DNA of 64,000 nt from Antilocapra americana (lineage: Eukaryota > Chordata > Mammalia > Artiodactyla > Antilocapridae): contig ML660777.1 in NCBI GenBank assembly GCA_007570785.1, positions 7,247,941 through 7,311,940 on the forward strand, written 5' to 3'. Each line of letters opens with the position of its first letter. The first letter of the stretch is position 1. Below are positions 38,684-50,827 of this stretch, in pieces. The notes under the pieces were generated by a model that saw nothing but the letters and a program-made list of their open reading frames with translations, did no database searches and had not been told where the DNA came from. A program made the position numbers and the translations under genes.

Positions 38684-38811
38684 AACAAATCTAAATCCCA
38701 AGTTTCTAATTTCTCTTTGCCAAAGGTACTGGTTGTTTACTTTGATGTTGTTTTTGTTTTGTGCTACCAAACATTTCCTCATGTTTTTGTTTTGTTTTGC
38801 ACAGGTATTTT

Positions 38812-39920
38812 AAAAATAATTATTCATTTATTTTAATTAGAAACTAGTTACTTTGCAATATTGTAGTGGTTTTTGCCATGCATTGACATGAATCAGCCAT
38901 GGTTGTGCATGTGTTCCCCATCCTGAACCTCCTCCCACCTCCCTCCCCATCCCATTCCTCAGGATCATCCCAGTGCACCAGCCCTGAGCACCCTGTCTTA
39001 TGCATTGAACCTGAACTGGTGATCTATTGCATATATAATAATATACATGTTTCAATGCTATTCTCTCAAATCATTCCACCCTCACTTTCTCCCACAGAGT
39101 CCAAAAGACTGTTCTATACATTCGTGTCTCTTTTGCTGTCCTTCATATAGGACATCGTTACCATCTTTTCTAAATTCCGTGTATATGCATTAGTAAACTG
39201 TATTGGTGCTTTTCTTTCTGGTTTACTTCACTCTATATAATAGGCTCCAATTTCATCCACCTCATTAGAACTGATTCAGATGCGTTATTTTTAATAGCTG
39301 GGTAATATCCCATTGTGTATATGTACCACAGCTTTCTTATCCATCCGTCTGCTGATGGGCATCTAGGTTGCTGCCATGTCCTGGCTATTGTAAACAGCGT
39401 TGTGATGAACTTTGGGGTACACGTGTCTCTTTCAATTCTGGTTTTCTTGGTGTATATACCCAGCAGTGGGATTGTTGGGTCATGTGGCAATTATATTTCC
39501 AGGTTTTTAAGGAAAAACTGTTCTCCATCGTGGCTGCACTAATTTGCATTCCCACCAACAGTGTAAGAGGGTTCCCTTTGCTCCACACCCTCTACAGCAT
39601 TTATTGTTTGTAGTCTTTTTGATAGCAGCCATTCTCTCCAGCATGAGATGGTACCTGATTGTGGTTTTGATTTTCATTTCTCTGAGAATGAGTGATGTTG
39701 AGCATCTTTCATGTGCCTGTTAGCCGTCTGTATGTCTTCTTTGAAGAAATGTCTATTTAGTTCTTTGGCCCATTTTTTATTGGATCATTTATTTTTCTGG
39801 AATTGAGCTGCAGGAGTTGCTTGTATATTTTTGAGATTAATTCTTTGTCAGTTGCTTTGTTTGCTATTATTTTCAACCATTTTGAAGGCTGTCTTTTCAC
39901 CTTGCTTATAGTTTCCTTCA
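38812..39920 (-). mobile_element. 5'-truncated L1, minus strand
   Basis: 3' UTR at left (complement of the tail at 38812-38850; CACCTCCCTCCCCATCCC; AGTGCACCAGCCCTGAGCAC), then the ORF2 C terminus (open pieces 39490-39233 and 39588-39385). Target-site duplication TTTGCACAGGTATTTT at 38796-38811 and TTTGCACAGATATTTT at 39921-39936, 15/16. Confidence 0.94.
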
Positions 39921-39936
39921 TTTGCACAGATATTTT

Positions 39937-40549
39937 TAATGTATCTCTTCCTATTCCTCTTTGGAGAAGTATAGTCAGTTGTCCATAGTGTAAAATATTC
40001 TCCAACTTCTTTTTATTAACTAATATTAATCCCCCAAATCTTTTAAAGTCAATTCTGCCACTAGTTATATAAAGGAAATCTTTAATTGATACTCACTCTG
40101 CAGAAGTATGTTATTCAGTTTGAGAAATTATGTATTTCCTGTTTCTTTTATTCAGGCAAAATTTTGGAAGAAAATAACATCTCTATATAATTTATAATCA
40201 TCAATATAACAATACAGTTAGATGTGTATGTCAATTGATTATAATGAGAAACTTCTGTTACTTAGTGGTAGAAGAAATTATGATATTCTTTATTGATCTA
40301 AATTACAGAATGCTGTCTTCTGTAGAAACATTTACTGAGTAATCTGTTTGTTAGGCTATAGGGTAAAATATAAGTACATATATTATATTAAATGATATTA
40401 AATATAAATATATTTATTTATATATTTTATTTAAATACATACATTTGTAAAATAGTTTTTAATAGCTATGTTTATATTGTTTTAGGCTGTACATTTATGC
40501 TTAATTACAATGAAGCTCATTTAAATTTCTCTTTTTATGCAAAGCTTTT
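39937..40549. other. Unassigned AT-rich sequence
   Basis: About 600 bp, very AT-rich. No gene. The last part may already belong to the ancient L1M that continues after 41068. Confidence 0.5.
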
Positions 40550-40565
40550 AAAAGTGTATTGTATA

Positions 40566-40975
40566 GGAACTGGAGCCTATTATCCAGAGTGAAGTAAGCC
40601 AGAAGGAAAAACAACAATACAGTATACTAACGCATATATATGGAATTTAGGAAGATGGTAAGGAGAACCCTGCATGCGAGACAGCAAAAGGAACGCAGAT
40701 GTATCGAACAGACTCGTGGACTCTGTGGAAGAGGGCAAGGGTGGGATGATATGGGAGAATGGCATTGAAACATGTTAATTATCATATGTGAAATCAATCA
40801 CCAGCCCAGGGTTGATGCTCGGGGCTGGTGCACCGAAATGTCCCAGGGGGAGGGAATCGGGAGGGAGGAGGGAGGGGGGTTCTGGAGGGGGAGCATATGT
40901 GAACCCATGGCGGTTTCATGTCATTTTATGGCAAAACCAACACAATAAAGTAAAGAAAATTAAAAAAAAAAAAAA
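40566..40975 (+). mobile_element. Young L1 3' end (parent of a 3' transduction)
   Basis: Last ~75 bp of ORF2 and full bovine-type 3' UTR with the G-rich tract (40846-40890), GGTTTCATGTCATTTTATGG, and a first poly(A) at 40962-40975. The left duplication AAAAGTGTATTGTATA is at 40550-40565 and its perfect partner is not here but at 41052-41067, beyond extra sequence and a second A-rich tail. Confidence 0.96.
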
Positions 40976-41051
40976 GAATCCTCAAACAGAATAAAGCCAG
41001 TCTCTTTGGCATGAAACACACAAAAAAAAAAATAAATAAATAAATAAAAAT
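40976..41051 (+). mobile_element. 3'-transduced sequence with second poly(A)
   Basis: 46 bp of non-L1 sequence (40976-41021) containing AATAAA at 40990-40995, followed 26 nt later by a second A-rich tail (41022-41051). Both lie inside the perfect 16-bp target-site duplication, so this piece entered together with the L1. Confidence 0.92.
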
Positions 41052-41067
41052 AAAAGTGTATTGTATA

Positions 41068-41900
41068 TACACTAACGATAAATACACAGCTTGATAAATT
41101 ATCATATATTGAGCACATCTGGGGAATCAGAATCCAGTCAAGAAACAAAATCACTCCTCAAGGTCCATTATGTTCCTTCTAGCTATTATTCACCAACTTA
41201 ATGATAATCATTACCCTGACTTCTGACTGCATAGATTAGCTTTGGCTGATTTTGAATTTTATATAATTTGAATCATACCATATGTACTTTAAGGGTCTAG
41301 ATTCTTGATATTTTATATGTGTTATTCATCTGGGTTGTTGTATGCATGTGTAGTTATAATTGTTGTTGTTTGGTCGCCAGTCATGTCCAACTCTCTGCAG
41401 CCCCATGGACTGAAGCATGCCAGGCTTCCCTGTACCTCACTATCTCCTGGAGTTTGCCCAAGTTCATGTGCATTAAACTGGTGATGCCATCCATCCATCT
41501 CATCCTCTGTCACCCTCTTCTCCTTCTGCCTTTACTCTTTCCCAGTATAGGGTCACTGCTGCATAATGTTTCATTGCATGAATATAATACAAATTATTTG
41601 TTCATTTTATGTCAATAGTTAATTTTCCAACTTGGGGATATTAAAGAGAGTGCTATATTATATACATCCTTTGTGAAGCTTATATAGGCTTATATTTGGA
41701 AAGCTTATATACAGAAATGTTGTATAAAATAAGTTCATTTCCATTTTTTGACATACTAAAAGGATTTCAAATAGATACAGTAACAATTTTATTAATGGCA
41801 CATAAATGTTTCATTTTATTTATGTCTTTGCCAGCACTTGTTATTCTCTATCTTTCCCAATTTAACCATTCTGATTTTCCTCTCTTCCCATAGAAGATCA
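41068..41900 (-). mobile_element. Ancient L1M 3' end, split by BovB tail
   Basis: Antisense L1M 3' end: CCCTGACTTCTGACTGCATAGATTAG, TTATATAATTTGAATCATACC, then after the inserted tail TGCTGCATAATGTTTCATTGCATG and TTTGCCAGCACTTGTTATTC. Same broad family as the fragment at 11215-11700. Confidence 0.7.
41359..41552 (-). mobile_element. BovB-type 3' tail inside L1M
   Basis: TTGTTGTTTGGTCGCCAGTC through TTTCCCAGTATAGGGTCAC is the reversed BovB 3' end, missing the (CTGAA)n. L1M sequence continues on either side. Confidence 0.85.
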
Positions 41901-44900
41901 AACTAGGAGATGTTTACAGCCATATAGACAGTAGAAGCAGTTAGATGACTCAGAATTGTTTTATTTCAGTTAGTTAGTCGACTTTTTAAATCTGTGTGTT
42001 TAGTTGATATATTTCATAGGATTCACTATAACTGCAAAAAGAAAAGTATAATTTTGAATATTCTTTATTTTAGAAATCAGAAAAGATCTTAACTATAACG
42101 TCAATATGTGGACATCAAGTTGAAGAGCAAATGAATTCCTTTACTATTAAAATAATCATGAATTAAAAAAAAATACAAGTTGTAACACAAAGTCCAAAGA
42201 AATATTCATTAAGTCTCTTCCACTTTTCTTAAATTAGCCCCCAAGGAGATATACCAAAGCATTCCCCAGTCAAGAAACAAAAGTTTTGCCAACATATACT
42301 GGGAAAACTATAAATCAACCTGAAAATTATGTATCCTGCAGAATGTGTCAGATACAAATGTCTCATTTATATTAAATTAATGAAAGCATTTTTTTCTTAT
42401 ATAAAATTTGTCTTATGATAGCTTTCATAAAATCATTACATACCATCCAAATTCTATTTTATAATTGAAGCCACTCCTTATACTTTCTAATGTGATCAAT
42501 AAATTTTATTTGATATATTTTAATAGATTGTTTTATAGCCAAAAATGTGAGAAACTATACATCATGATATAGCTCTCTTCAGTCAAAACTTACAAAAGAT
42601 ATTGAAAAAGTCATGAGTGATCTAAATTACAGATATTGTTTCTTATATAAGCACAGGCATTTGATTAATAAAAAGTTTTGATCATTAGAATATCAGAGCA
42701 AAATCTTTAATATATATGTTGAGAGTGTTTGACAAGTTTTTATGGAAATAATTCCAACTGATTTCTTGGTGTTTGATTCACTGCATATTATGGAAATATA
42801 AACTCCAATATTTAAGTAATTAAATTTCAAATGTCTCATGTTCCATGATTTAATTATATTTAGGCAAAATTTATTACATTTTATTACCATGCAAAGTGCT
42901 GTGTGAGGGATAATCTTTGCTGAGAAAATAGTAATTTTAAAAAAGATTGGTACCATACCTAAAACAATTATCCCTTTTATTTATTTAATATAAATTTATT
43001 CTGCTCTGATAAGAATTGTGAATCATTCCATGACTTCATCCAAATCATTTAAAATGTTTCAATATGTAATTGCTTTTTATCCAGAATTATTTTATATAAT
43101 TTAAAAGTTGAAAATTACAGTGGGGATTTATGGAGACAAAGTGAATAGTTATAGTTAGAACACTGACTTACAAAGCTATGAGGAAAGGCTTTTTGTTTTG
43201 GGGAGGGGGTATTTGACAAAGATTTTAGGAAAGTTGTAAATAACAGGAGATATTTATTTATTAGTCTTTGCAGATTCAAGCAAAGAACAAAGTGCTCAGT
43301 GTGGGAAGCAGTGATCTTGGTTGGTCCTTTCAGCTGAATCTAAATCCATTGTTTAAAATCACTGTCAATATCAATGCCTTACCAAACATATATTTATAAT
43401 ATAAAATATTCTTGACGAAAAACATGTGATTCATTTCATAGCTTCTGAACAAATGAAAACTTCAGTAAATCTTTCATATTTGTTCCCCTGTGTTTTATCT
43501 GATATGTCCAATATCAGGAGACTGAACTTCTCATTGGGTTAATACTTTAATGGAAATTACATATAATTAAAAGAACATTTACTTTTTCTAGTGGGGATAA
43601 AAATGTTTTCTTTCCCTTTAATACAAATGATTATAAGTAAGGAGTTTACTAGTGTGTGTGCATTTTTGTGTGTGTGTGAGTGTGTAAAAGGAAGGTGAAG
43701 CAGCAGGAGGCAAAGGGCCTAAGAAAACAATCTGTTCTCAAAGAAAAATGTCAGAAGGTTTAGAAATTATCAACCATTTTACCCAAACAGCAAAAATACA
43801 TTTATGCACTTACTATCTATCCCTTTCATGTATCTCTTCTTTACCATTTTTATAAATAATGTATTACAGCTTAAAATTACTAGTTGAAGGAACACATTAT
43901 TGACCATTGAAATTTTAGGAATTTGGTTCTCCTATTTCAGTGCAATGTGGTCACTCTAACAAATGTCTCCTATGTAGGTTTCAGTGGTCCTTTGAGATTA
44001 GAAAAAGCTTTGGCAGACAAACATCAAATGGAACATGATATCCAGGCAGTCAGAATCTTGTCTGACCTTCATTCCCACATGGTCATGATAATTATTAAAC
44101 AATTAGACCATTGTTTTACAACAAAGCATTTTCTTAACAAATGCAAGTTTACTGTGTCTCTATATCACTCAAACTTTAAACTATGTATCATTGACATTTT
44201 GACTTTCATATTTTGGTCAGAATCTAGTCTACCACAGTTTTCTTTCTCTGGCTCTCTCTGTCTCTTCCTCTCCCTCTCTAATGGTAGACTGCAGTTCTCG
44301 AAGTTCTTCTAGATTGACTAAAATCACAAGCTCAAGAGGTCAGTTCAGATAAGTCAGTCAATGTTTTACTCCTTTATATGAATTGTTAGAAAGTTCGAAG
44401 CAAGTATTTTCACTGAATTTTATGTTCTGGGGTATTAGAAATCTGAAACAGTACAAAGAAAATGACATATTATTACAGAGAACCAATTATATTAGAAAAA
44501 TAGAGAAATTAATGTAAATTTAGATTGCAACAGATATTAATATGGTATGCAGTAATTAAATTGGCTATATTGCTTACTTGGAGTGGCCCACTTCCAACTA
44601 AATTTTCATGATTCTGATAATATGTTCACTCTACTGCATAGTTTGGGAAATTTGAATATAAGATGTGAGAATCACTAATTTAGATAAACACTTTGATATT
44701 GAAATACTGAGGATTAAAGAAATGTAAATCCAAAAGACAATTTTTGACATATTCTTTCATGCACATGTACTTGCATTAGTATTTCGGTTTCATCCATCAA
44801 CTTTTTTTCCTGCTTTTTATATTAATTAAAAAATAAGCTGATGAGCATTGCTTTAGAAGGATATATGTAGTGAATAAATGACTAAAGTCAAGGTTAACTC

Positions 44901-45049
44901 ATTTTAAGATCTTATTTTAGAGATAAGAAAGGCAATATTAAAAAAAATTAAAACATCTTCATTTAGAAAATAGCAAGATTATGTAGTAGACAGAGAAAAG
45001 CCTCCAAGATTAGAACACATAGAAATCTTTAAAACTATTACTTTTGGGG
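41901..45049. other. AT-rich sequence, no gene recognised
   Basis: 3.1 kb with no repeat that I can assign. A 129-codon open frame at 43923-44312 (+) has no recognisable domain, a low-complexity serine/leucine stretch near its end, and no promoter or splice evidence; I do not call it a gene. A (TG)n-like stretch lies at about 43651-43685. Confidence 0.5.
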
Positions 45050-47399
45050 TTCTAGAAGCAGTGGGAAAGATCAATAAAAATAAGAGCTGATTCTTTGAAA
45101 AGATAAACAAAATTAATAAACCTTTACCTAGATTCATGACAAAAAAAGAGAAAGGACCCAAGTAAATAAAATCATAAATGAAAAAGAAGTTAGAAATGAC
45201 ATGCACACATTCAAAGGATCGTAAGAGATTACTATGAACAATTATATAACAATATATATAAAATGAACAACCTAGAAGAAATGGAAAAATTCCTATAAAT
45301 GTACAATCTCCCAAAACTGAATCTGGAAGAAATAGAAAATATGAGCAGATCAACTACCAGTACTGAAGTTAAGTTGTTAATTTAAAAAACTCACAATAAA
45401 CAAACGTTCAGGACTAGGCAGCTTCAAAGATGAATTCTACCAAACATTTAAAAAATTGTTGACACCTATATTTCTAAAGCTATTTCAAGAAATTACATAG
45501 GAGGAAACACTTTTGAACTCATTCTACCAAGCCAGCATCACCCTGATAACCAAAACTAGACCAACATACCACACAAAAAAAAGAAAATCACAGGCCAAAA
45601 TCACTGATGAACATAGATGCAAAAACGTTAACAAAATATTGGCAAATAGAATTCAACAATAAATTAAAAGAATTATACATTATAAACAAGTAAAATTTAT
45701 CCCAAGGATTCAAAAATGGTTCAATATTAACAAGTCAAAAAATGTGATGCACCACATTAACAAATTAAAGACAAAAGGTCATGTGATCATATCAGTAAGT
45801 GCAAAAAAAAAATAAAAAAAGCTTTTAACAAAATTAAACATCCATTTAAAATGAATTAAAACTCTCAACAAAATGAGTATAGTAGGAACATACCCAACAT
45901 GATATATATGTCACACCCACAGCTAGCATCATATTCAATGGTCAAATGCTGAAAGCATTTCCTCTAAAGTAAATAACAAGACAAGGATGCCCACTACCAC
46001 CACTTTTATTCAACATAATACTGGAAGTCCTAGCAATAGCATTCATACAAGAAAAAGAGATACGAGAAATCCAAATTAGAAATGAAAAAGTAAAACTGTC
46101 ACTGTTTGCAGATGATATGATACCATATATAGAAAATCCTAAAGATACCACAAGGAAACCAATAGAATTCATCAAGGAATTCAGTAAAGTTGTAGGGTAC
46201 AAAATTAATATACAGAAATCTGTTGCATTTCTGTATACTAACAATGAACTATCAAAAGAGAAATTAAGTAAAAAAATCCCATTTATAATTATACCCAAAA
46301 GAATAAAATACCTAGGGATATATCTAAGGAGGTAAAAGACTTGTGCCCAGAAAACTGCTAAGATGTTGCTGAAAGAAACTGAAAATGACACAAACAGAAA
46401 AATATACCATGTTCATGGATTGAAAGAATTAGTATTCTTAAGATGACCATAATTCTCAAGGTAATCTATACATTCAATGAAATTTCTGTCAAAATTCCAA
46501 CGAAATTTTTCACAGATCTAGAACAGATAGTATTTTTTTTTTTTTGCAAAAGAAGCACAAGAGATCCCAGATAGCAAAAACAATCTTGAAAAAGATGAAC
46601 AAGACTGAATATATCATGCTCCCTGATTTTAAACTATACTACAAAGCTCTACAGTATAGAGAGCCCAGAAATGAACCCACACTTATATGGTTCACACTTA
46701 TATGAAGGCACATTTATTAATCAATGACAAAGGAGCCAAGAATATATAATGGAGAAAAGACAATATATTTAATAAATTGTGTTGGGAAAACAGAACAGTT
46801 GCATGCAAAGGAATCAAGCTGGACCACTTTCTCACATCATATACAAAAATAAAATAAAAATGGATTATAGAATTAAATATAAGATCTGAAACCATGAAAC
46901 TTCTTGAAGCAAACATAGGCAGTAATTCATTGACACTGATCTTATGAATATTTTGGGGGAGATATGTACAATGGGAAAATTACCTAAATAGACATTGTTT
47001 CAAGAAGACATACAGATGACTAACAGGTACATGAAAAGATGCTCAACATCACTAATCATCAGGGAAATGCAAATCAAAATGACAATGCAGTATCACCTCA
47101 AACCTGTCAGAATGGTTATTATCAAAAAGACTATCAATAAGTGTTGGCAGGGCTGTGGAGAAAAGGGCACCCTCTTGCACTATTGTTGGGAATGTAAATT
47201 GATTCAACCACTGTGGAAAACAGCTTGGAGGCTCCTCAAAATAAATAAATAAATAAAAATAGAGCACCCTGGGTGTTTATCCAAAGAAAATAAAACAATT
47301 ATTTAAAAAATATATATCCACTAATATTTATCACAGCATTATTTGCAATAGGCAAGATATAGAAGCAGCTTAAGTGTCCATAGACACATGAATGAATGG

Positions 47400-47442
<43 letters not shown>
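47400..47442 (+). repeat. (TG)n microsatellite inside L1M
   Basis: About 21 uninterrupted TG units inside the old L1 ORF2/3' UTR junction. Confidence 0.95.
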
Positions 47443-47445
<3 letters not shown>

Positions 47446-47627
47446 TGGAGTATTACTTAGTCATAAAAAATAATGGAATCTTGCCATTTGTAGACAACAT
47501 GGATGGGCCTAGAGGGTACTATCCTCAGTGAAATGTCAGACAGAGAAAACTGCTATAGGATTTTATTTAAATGTGAAATCTAAAATACAAAACAATTGAA
47601 CAAACATGACAATATGAAACAGTGTTG

Positions 47628-47832
47628 CTAATGGTAATGAACCTATCTCTCTATGCAGAAGACATAAGAGACATGGGTTCAATTGCTGGATTGAGACGAT
47701 CCCCTGGAGGAGGAAATGGCAACCCACTCTGGTATTCTTGCCTGGAGAATCCCATGGACATAGGAGCCTGATAGGCTGCTGTCTGGTAGGGTTGCAGAGT
47801 CAGACACAATTGAAGCTACTTAGCACACACAC
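47628..47832 (+). mobile_element. Bov-tA SINE inside L1M
   Basis: Box B-like GGTTCAATTGC, then GGCAACCCACTCTGGTATTC and GCAGAGTCAGACACAATTG. The tRNA-like head is diverged. Ends approximate. Confidence 0.85.
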
Positions 47833-48478
47833 AATAGGTGCATAGAGTAAGCAGTAGGTTGCCAGAGAGTGGGGAAGATAAAAATAGGTGAGGGAGATTA
47901 AGAGATACAGACTTTACTTTCCATTGCAAAGTAAATGAGTCACAGGTATGAAGTTTATAGTATAAGGAATATAGTCAGTAATTGTTATCTTTGTACAGTG
48001 ACAGATGACAATTAGATTTATCATGGTGATCATTTTGAAATGTTATAACAATACTAAATCAATATGTTGTGTAGCTGAAGCTAGTACAGTGTTATAGGTC
48101 ATTTATACTTCAAGAACAAACAAACTCATTATAAAAGAGATCTGATGTGTGGTTACCAGAGGTAGTGGTTGGGGCAGGGGTGGGAAGAAGGGACTTCCAA
48201 TTATAAGATAAATAAGTACTAGAGATATAATGTACAAATGATAAATATTACTAACTATTGTATTTTATATGTGAAAGTTGTTAAGAGAGTATACCCTAAA
48301 TGTTTTTACCACAAGGACATTTTTTCTTTTATTTATATCCATTAATATATGAGATGATAGATGGTCAGTAAACTCACTGTGGCAATCATTTCATGATGTA
48401 TACAATTTAAATCATTATGCTGTATAACATGAACTTTTACAGTGGTGTGTGTTAAATATAACTCAGTAAAACTGGAAG

Positions 48479-49761
48479 GAAATTACCCAGTTACTCTCAG
48501 TAGTCTACAAACATCTTAGGAATTGTCAGTATTATGTATCGATGGAAAGTGAAGGTGAGCCTAAATACTGAAGAGATGAAAGTCTGTCTAAAAAGCAACT
48601 CAGTTGTCATATACCACTCTGTGCAATACTAAGGCATCATATTAAGATTCTTTTGCAGGAGAGCTTAAAACATACAGTCAATAGGCAAAGTACAGTCCAG
48701 GGTAATGTGGTGAAAATAAAGTAGTTAAGGAACATTTACACATCAAATTAGAAAGGCCTCATGTTTTAATCCACAGAGTTCCTAGAACTTTGTCGATTTA
48801 GCTTAATGTGTTACCACATTCAATATGGTAAAAGTCTTCTTTGAGAAACTTAAACACACCAAGAGCTAAAATCTATAGACATTGAAGTCAGAGAATCCCC
48901 AGTGAAATGGTTTATCCAGATCTTATTAACATGAAATTTACATTTGACAATCCCTACTTGTGCACACAAAGCTTCTGATAATTTTTCTTTAGACTTCTTC
49001 TGAATGTTGTTTTACAGAACTTATATAGACTTATATAGGCAAATGGAAAAATGGGTAAACGGTAATTGTTACTTTAGAAAACATTTAAACATCATTTGCT
49101 TATCAATACTTCTTTTATTAAAATCCTGGTGTAAGTATTCTTAAAGAAGATGAAGGAGGAATAAGAGGAAAATAAAGAGAACAGGGAGAATAAAATGACA
49201 GTGATCCCTTTCAGACATGTGATAAGAATATTTTATCATTTGCTCATGCAAAGAGTAGATGTTAAAATCATAGCAGGTTTTGCTTGGGCCAGTATCTTTA
49301 AAAAGCCATACACCTGATAAAATGTGGCATCTCATAGTAAGGATTATACAGAATGAAATTTTTTTCAAAGTAGTAAATTATAACTTTTGGGCAAACTTTT
49401 TTTTCAAATACAGATTTAGGTATATTTTCAAATATGTACAAGACTGTGGTGGAAACAAAAAGCTTCACTAATTAAAAAAAGTAAATAATTTTGATGGATT
49501 TCTCCATTATCATTAAATTTATGATGTAAAACACTTTGTTCCAATTAGTCAAAGAATTTCACGCAAGCGACATTTCTGTAGTTAGCAAGACATGAACTAA
49601 TTCGTTTAATGGTTACACTTTTTATTTAAAAATATTCATAATTTTGTTTTATTTTCTTTTAAACATATTTATCAGAAGTAAGATATGACTTAGGAACCCA
49701 ATAAGTATACGATTTATACTAAAAAATTTTTGATATAGGTTTTATTATGTCTGAAAAAACT
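48479..49761. other. Unassigned AT-rich sequence
   Basis: 1.3 kb without gene or recognised repeat. Confidence 0.5.
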
Positions 49762-49771
49762 TCTAGGCACA

Positions 49772-50208
49772 ATCAGTTTAGTTCAGTTCAGTTCAGTTCA
49801 GTCGCTCAATTGTGTCTGACTCTGTGACCCCCATGAACTGCAGCACATCAGGCCTCCCTGTCCATCACTAACTCCTGGACTTTACACAAACTCGTGTCCA
49901 TCGAGTCGGTGCTGCCATCCAACCATCTCATCCTCCATTGTCCCCTTCTCCTCCCACTGTCAATCTTTCCCAGCATCAGGGTCTTTTCAAATGAGTCAGC
50001 TCTTCACATCAGGTGAACAAAGTATTGAAGTTTCAGCTTCAACATCAGTCTTTCCAAATAACATCCAGGACTGATTTTCTTTAGGATGGACTGGTTGGAT
50101 CTCCTTGTAGTTCTAGGGACTCTCAAGAGTCTTCTCCAACACAGTTCAAAATCATCGATTCTTCTATGCTCAGCTTTCTTTATAGTCCAACTCTCACATC
50201 CGTACATG
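49772..50208 (-). mobile_element. BovB 3' fragment (first of an adjacent pair)
   Basis: Reversed (CTGAA)n tail followed by BovB 3' UTR and ORF C terminus. Duplication TCTAGGCACA at 49762-49771 and 50209-50218. The open frame at 50219-50004 (CLDMYGCESWTIKKAEHRRI) is the RT C terminus. Confidence 0.94.
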
Positions 50209-50223
50209 TCTAGGCACATTCAG

Positions 50224-50821
50224 TCAGTCAGTCAGTCGTGTCCGACTCCTTGTGACCCCATGATCGCAGCATGCCAGGCCTCCCTGTCCATCACCAACTC
50301 CTGGAGTCTCCCCAAACTCATGTCCATCGAGTCGGTGATGCCATCCAGCCATCTCATCCTCTGTCATCCTCTTCTCCTCCTGCCCCCAATCCTTCCTGAT
50401 ATCACGGTCTTTTCCAATGAGTCAGCTCTTCGCATGAGGTGGCCAAATTATTGGAGTTTAAGCTTCAACATCAGTCCTTCCAATGAACACCCAGGACTGA
50501 TCTCCTTTAGGATGGACTGGTTGGGTCTCCTTGCAGTCCAAGGGACTCTCAAGAGTCTTCTCTTAACACCACAGTTCAAAAGCATCAATTCTTCGGCACT
50601 CAACTTTCTTCACAGTCCAACTCTCACAGCCATACATGACTGCTGGAAGAAGCATAGCCTTGACTAGACGGACCTTTGTTGGCAAAGTAATGTCTATGAT
50701 TTTTAATATGCTGTCTAGGTTTGTCATAACTTTCCTTCCAAGAAGTAAGCATCTTTTAATTTCGTGGCTGTGGTCACCATCTGCAGTTATTTTGGAACCC
50801 CCCCAAATAAAGTCTAACACT
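50224..50821 (-). mobile_element. BovB 3' fragment (second of the pair)
   Basis: Starts with a (CAGT)n variant tail, CAGTCAGTCAGTCGTGTCCG, and runs further into the ORF (GGSKITADGDHSHEIKRCLL, YGCESWTVKK). ATTCAG at 50218-50223 and 50822-50827 is a likely short duplication. It inserted within a few bases of the right end of the first copy. Confidence 0.92.
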
Positions 50822-50827
50822 ATTCAG

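Larger units (their letters stand above)
45050..48478 (+). mobile_element. Ancient L1M, ORF2 to 3' end, with SINE insert
   Basis: ORF2 linker and RT are readable at the DNA level from 45050. An open piece at 46117-46335 carries [20 protein letters not shown] just after the FADDM box (about 46105). The cysteine region is at 46995-47252 ([17 protein letters not shown]; the HC is changed to HY). The 3' UTR ends CTCAGTAAAACTGG near 48478. Interrupted by a Bov-tA at about 47628-47832. Confidence 0.88.

Noticed and set aside
44222..44280. CT-rich stretch as a regulatory polypyrimidine tract
   Set aside because: Short, impure low-complexity sequence with no nearby splice acceptor or gene.
49780..49803. 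Repeated AGTTC units as a CRISPR-like or microsatellite array
   Set aside because: This is the (CTGAA)n tail of BovB; there are no spacers, and the same unit marks every BovB 3' end here.
50086..50667. 193-codon plus-strand ORF
   Set aside because: Antisense of two BovB 3' ends; the same frame recurs at 62952-63491 over another BovB copy.
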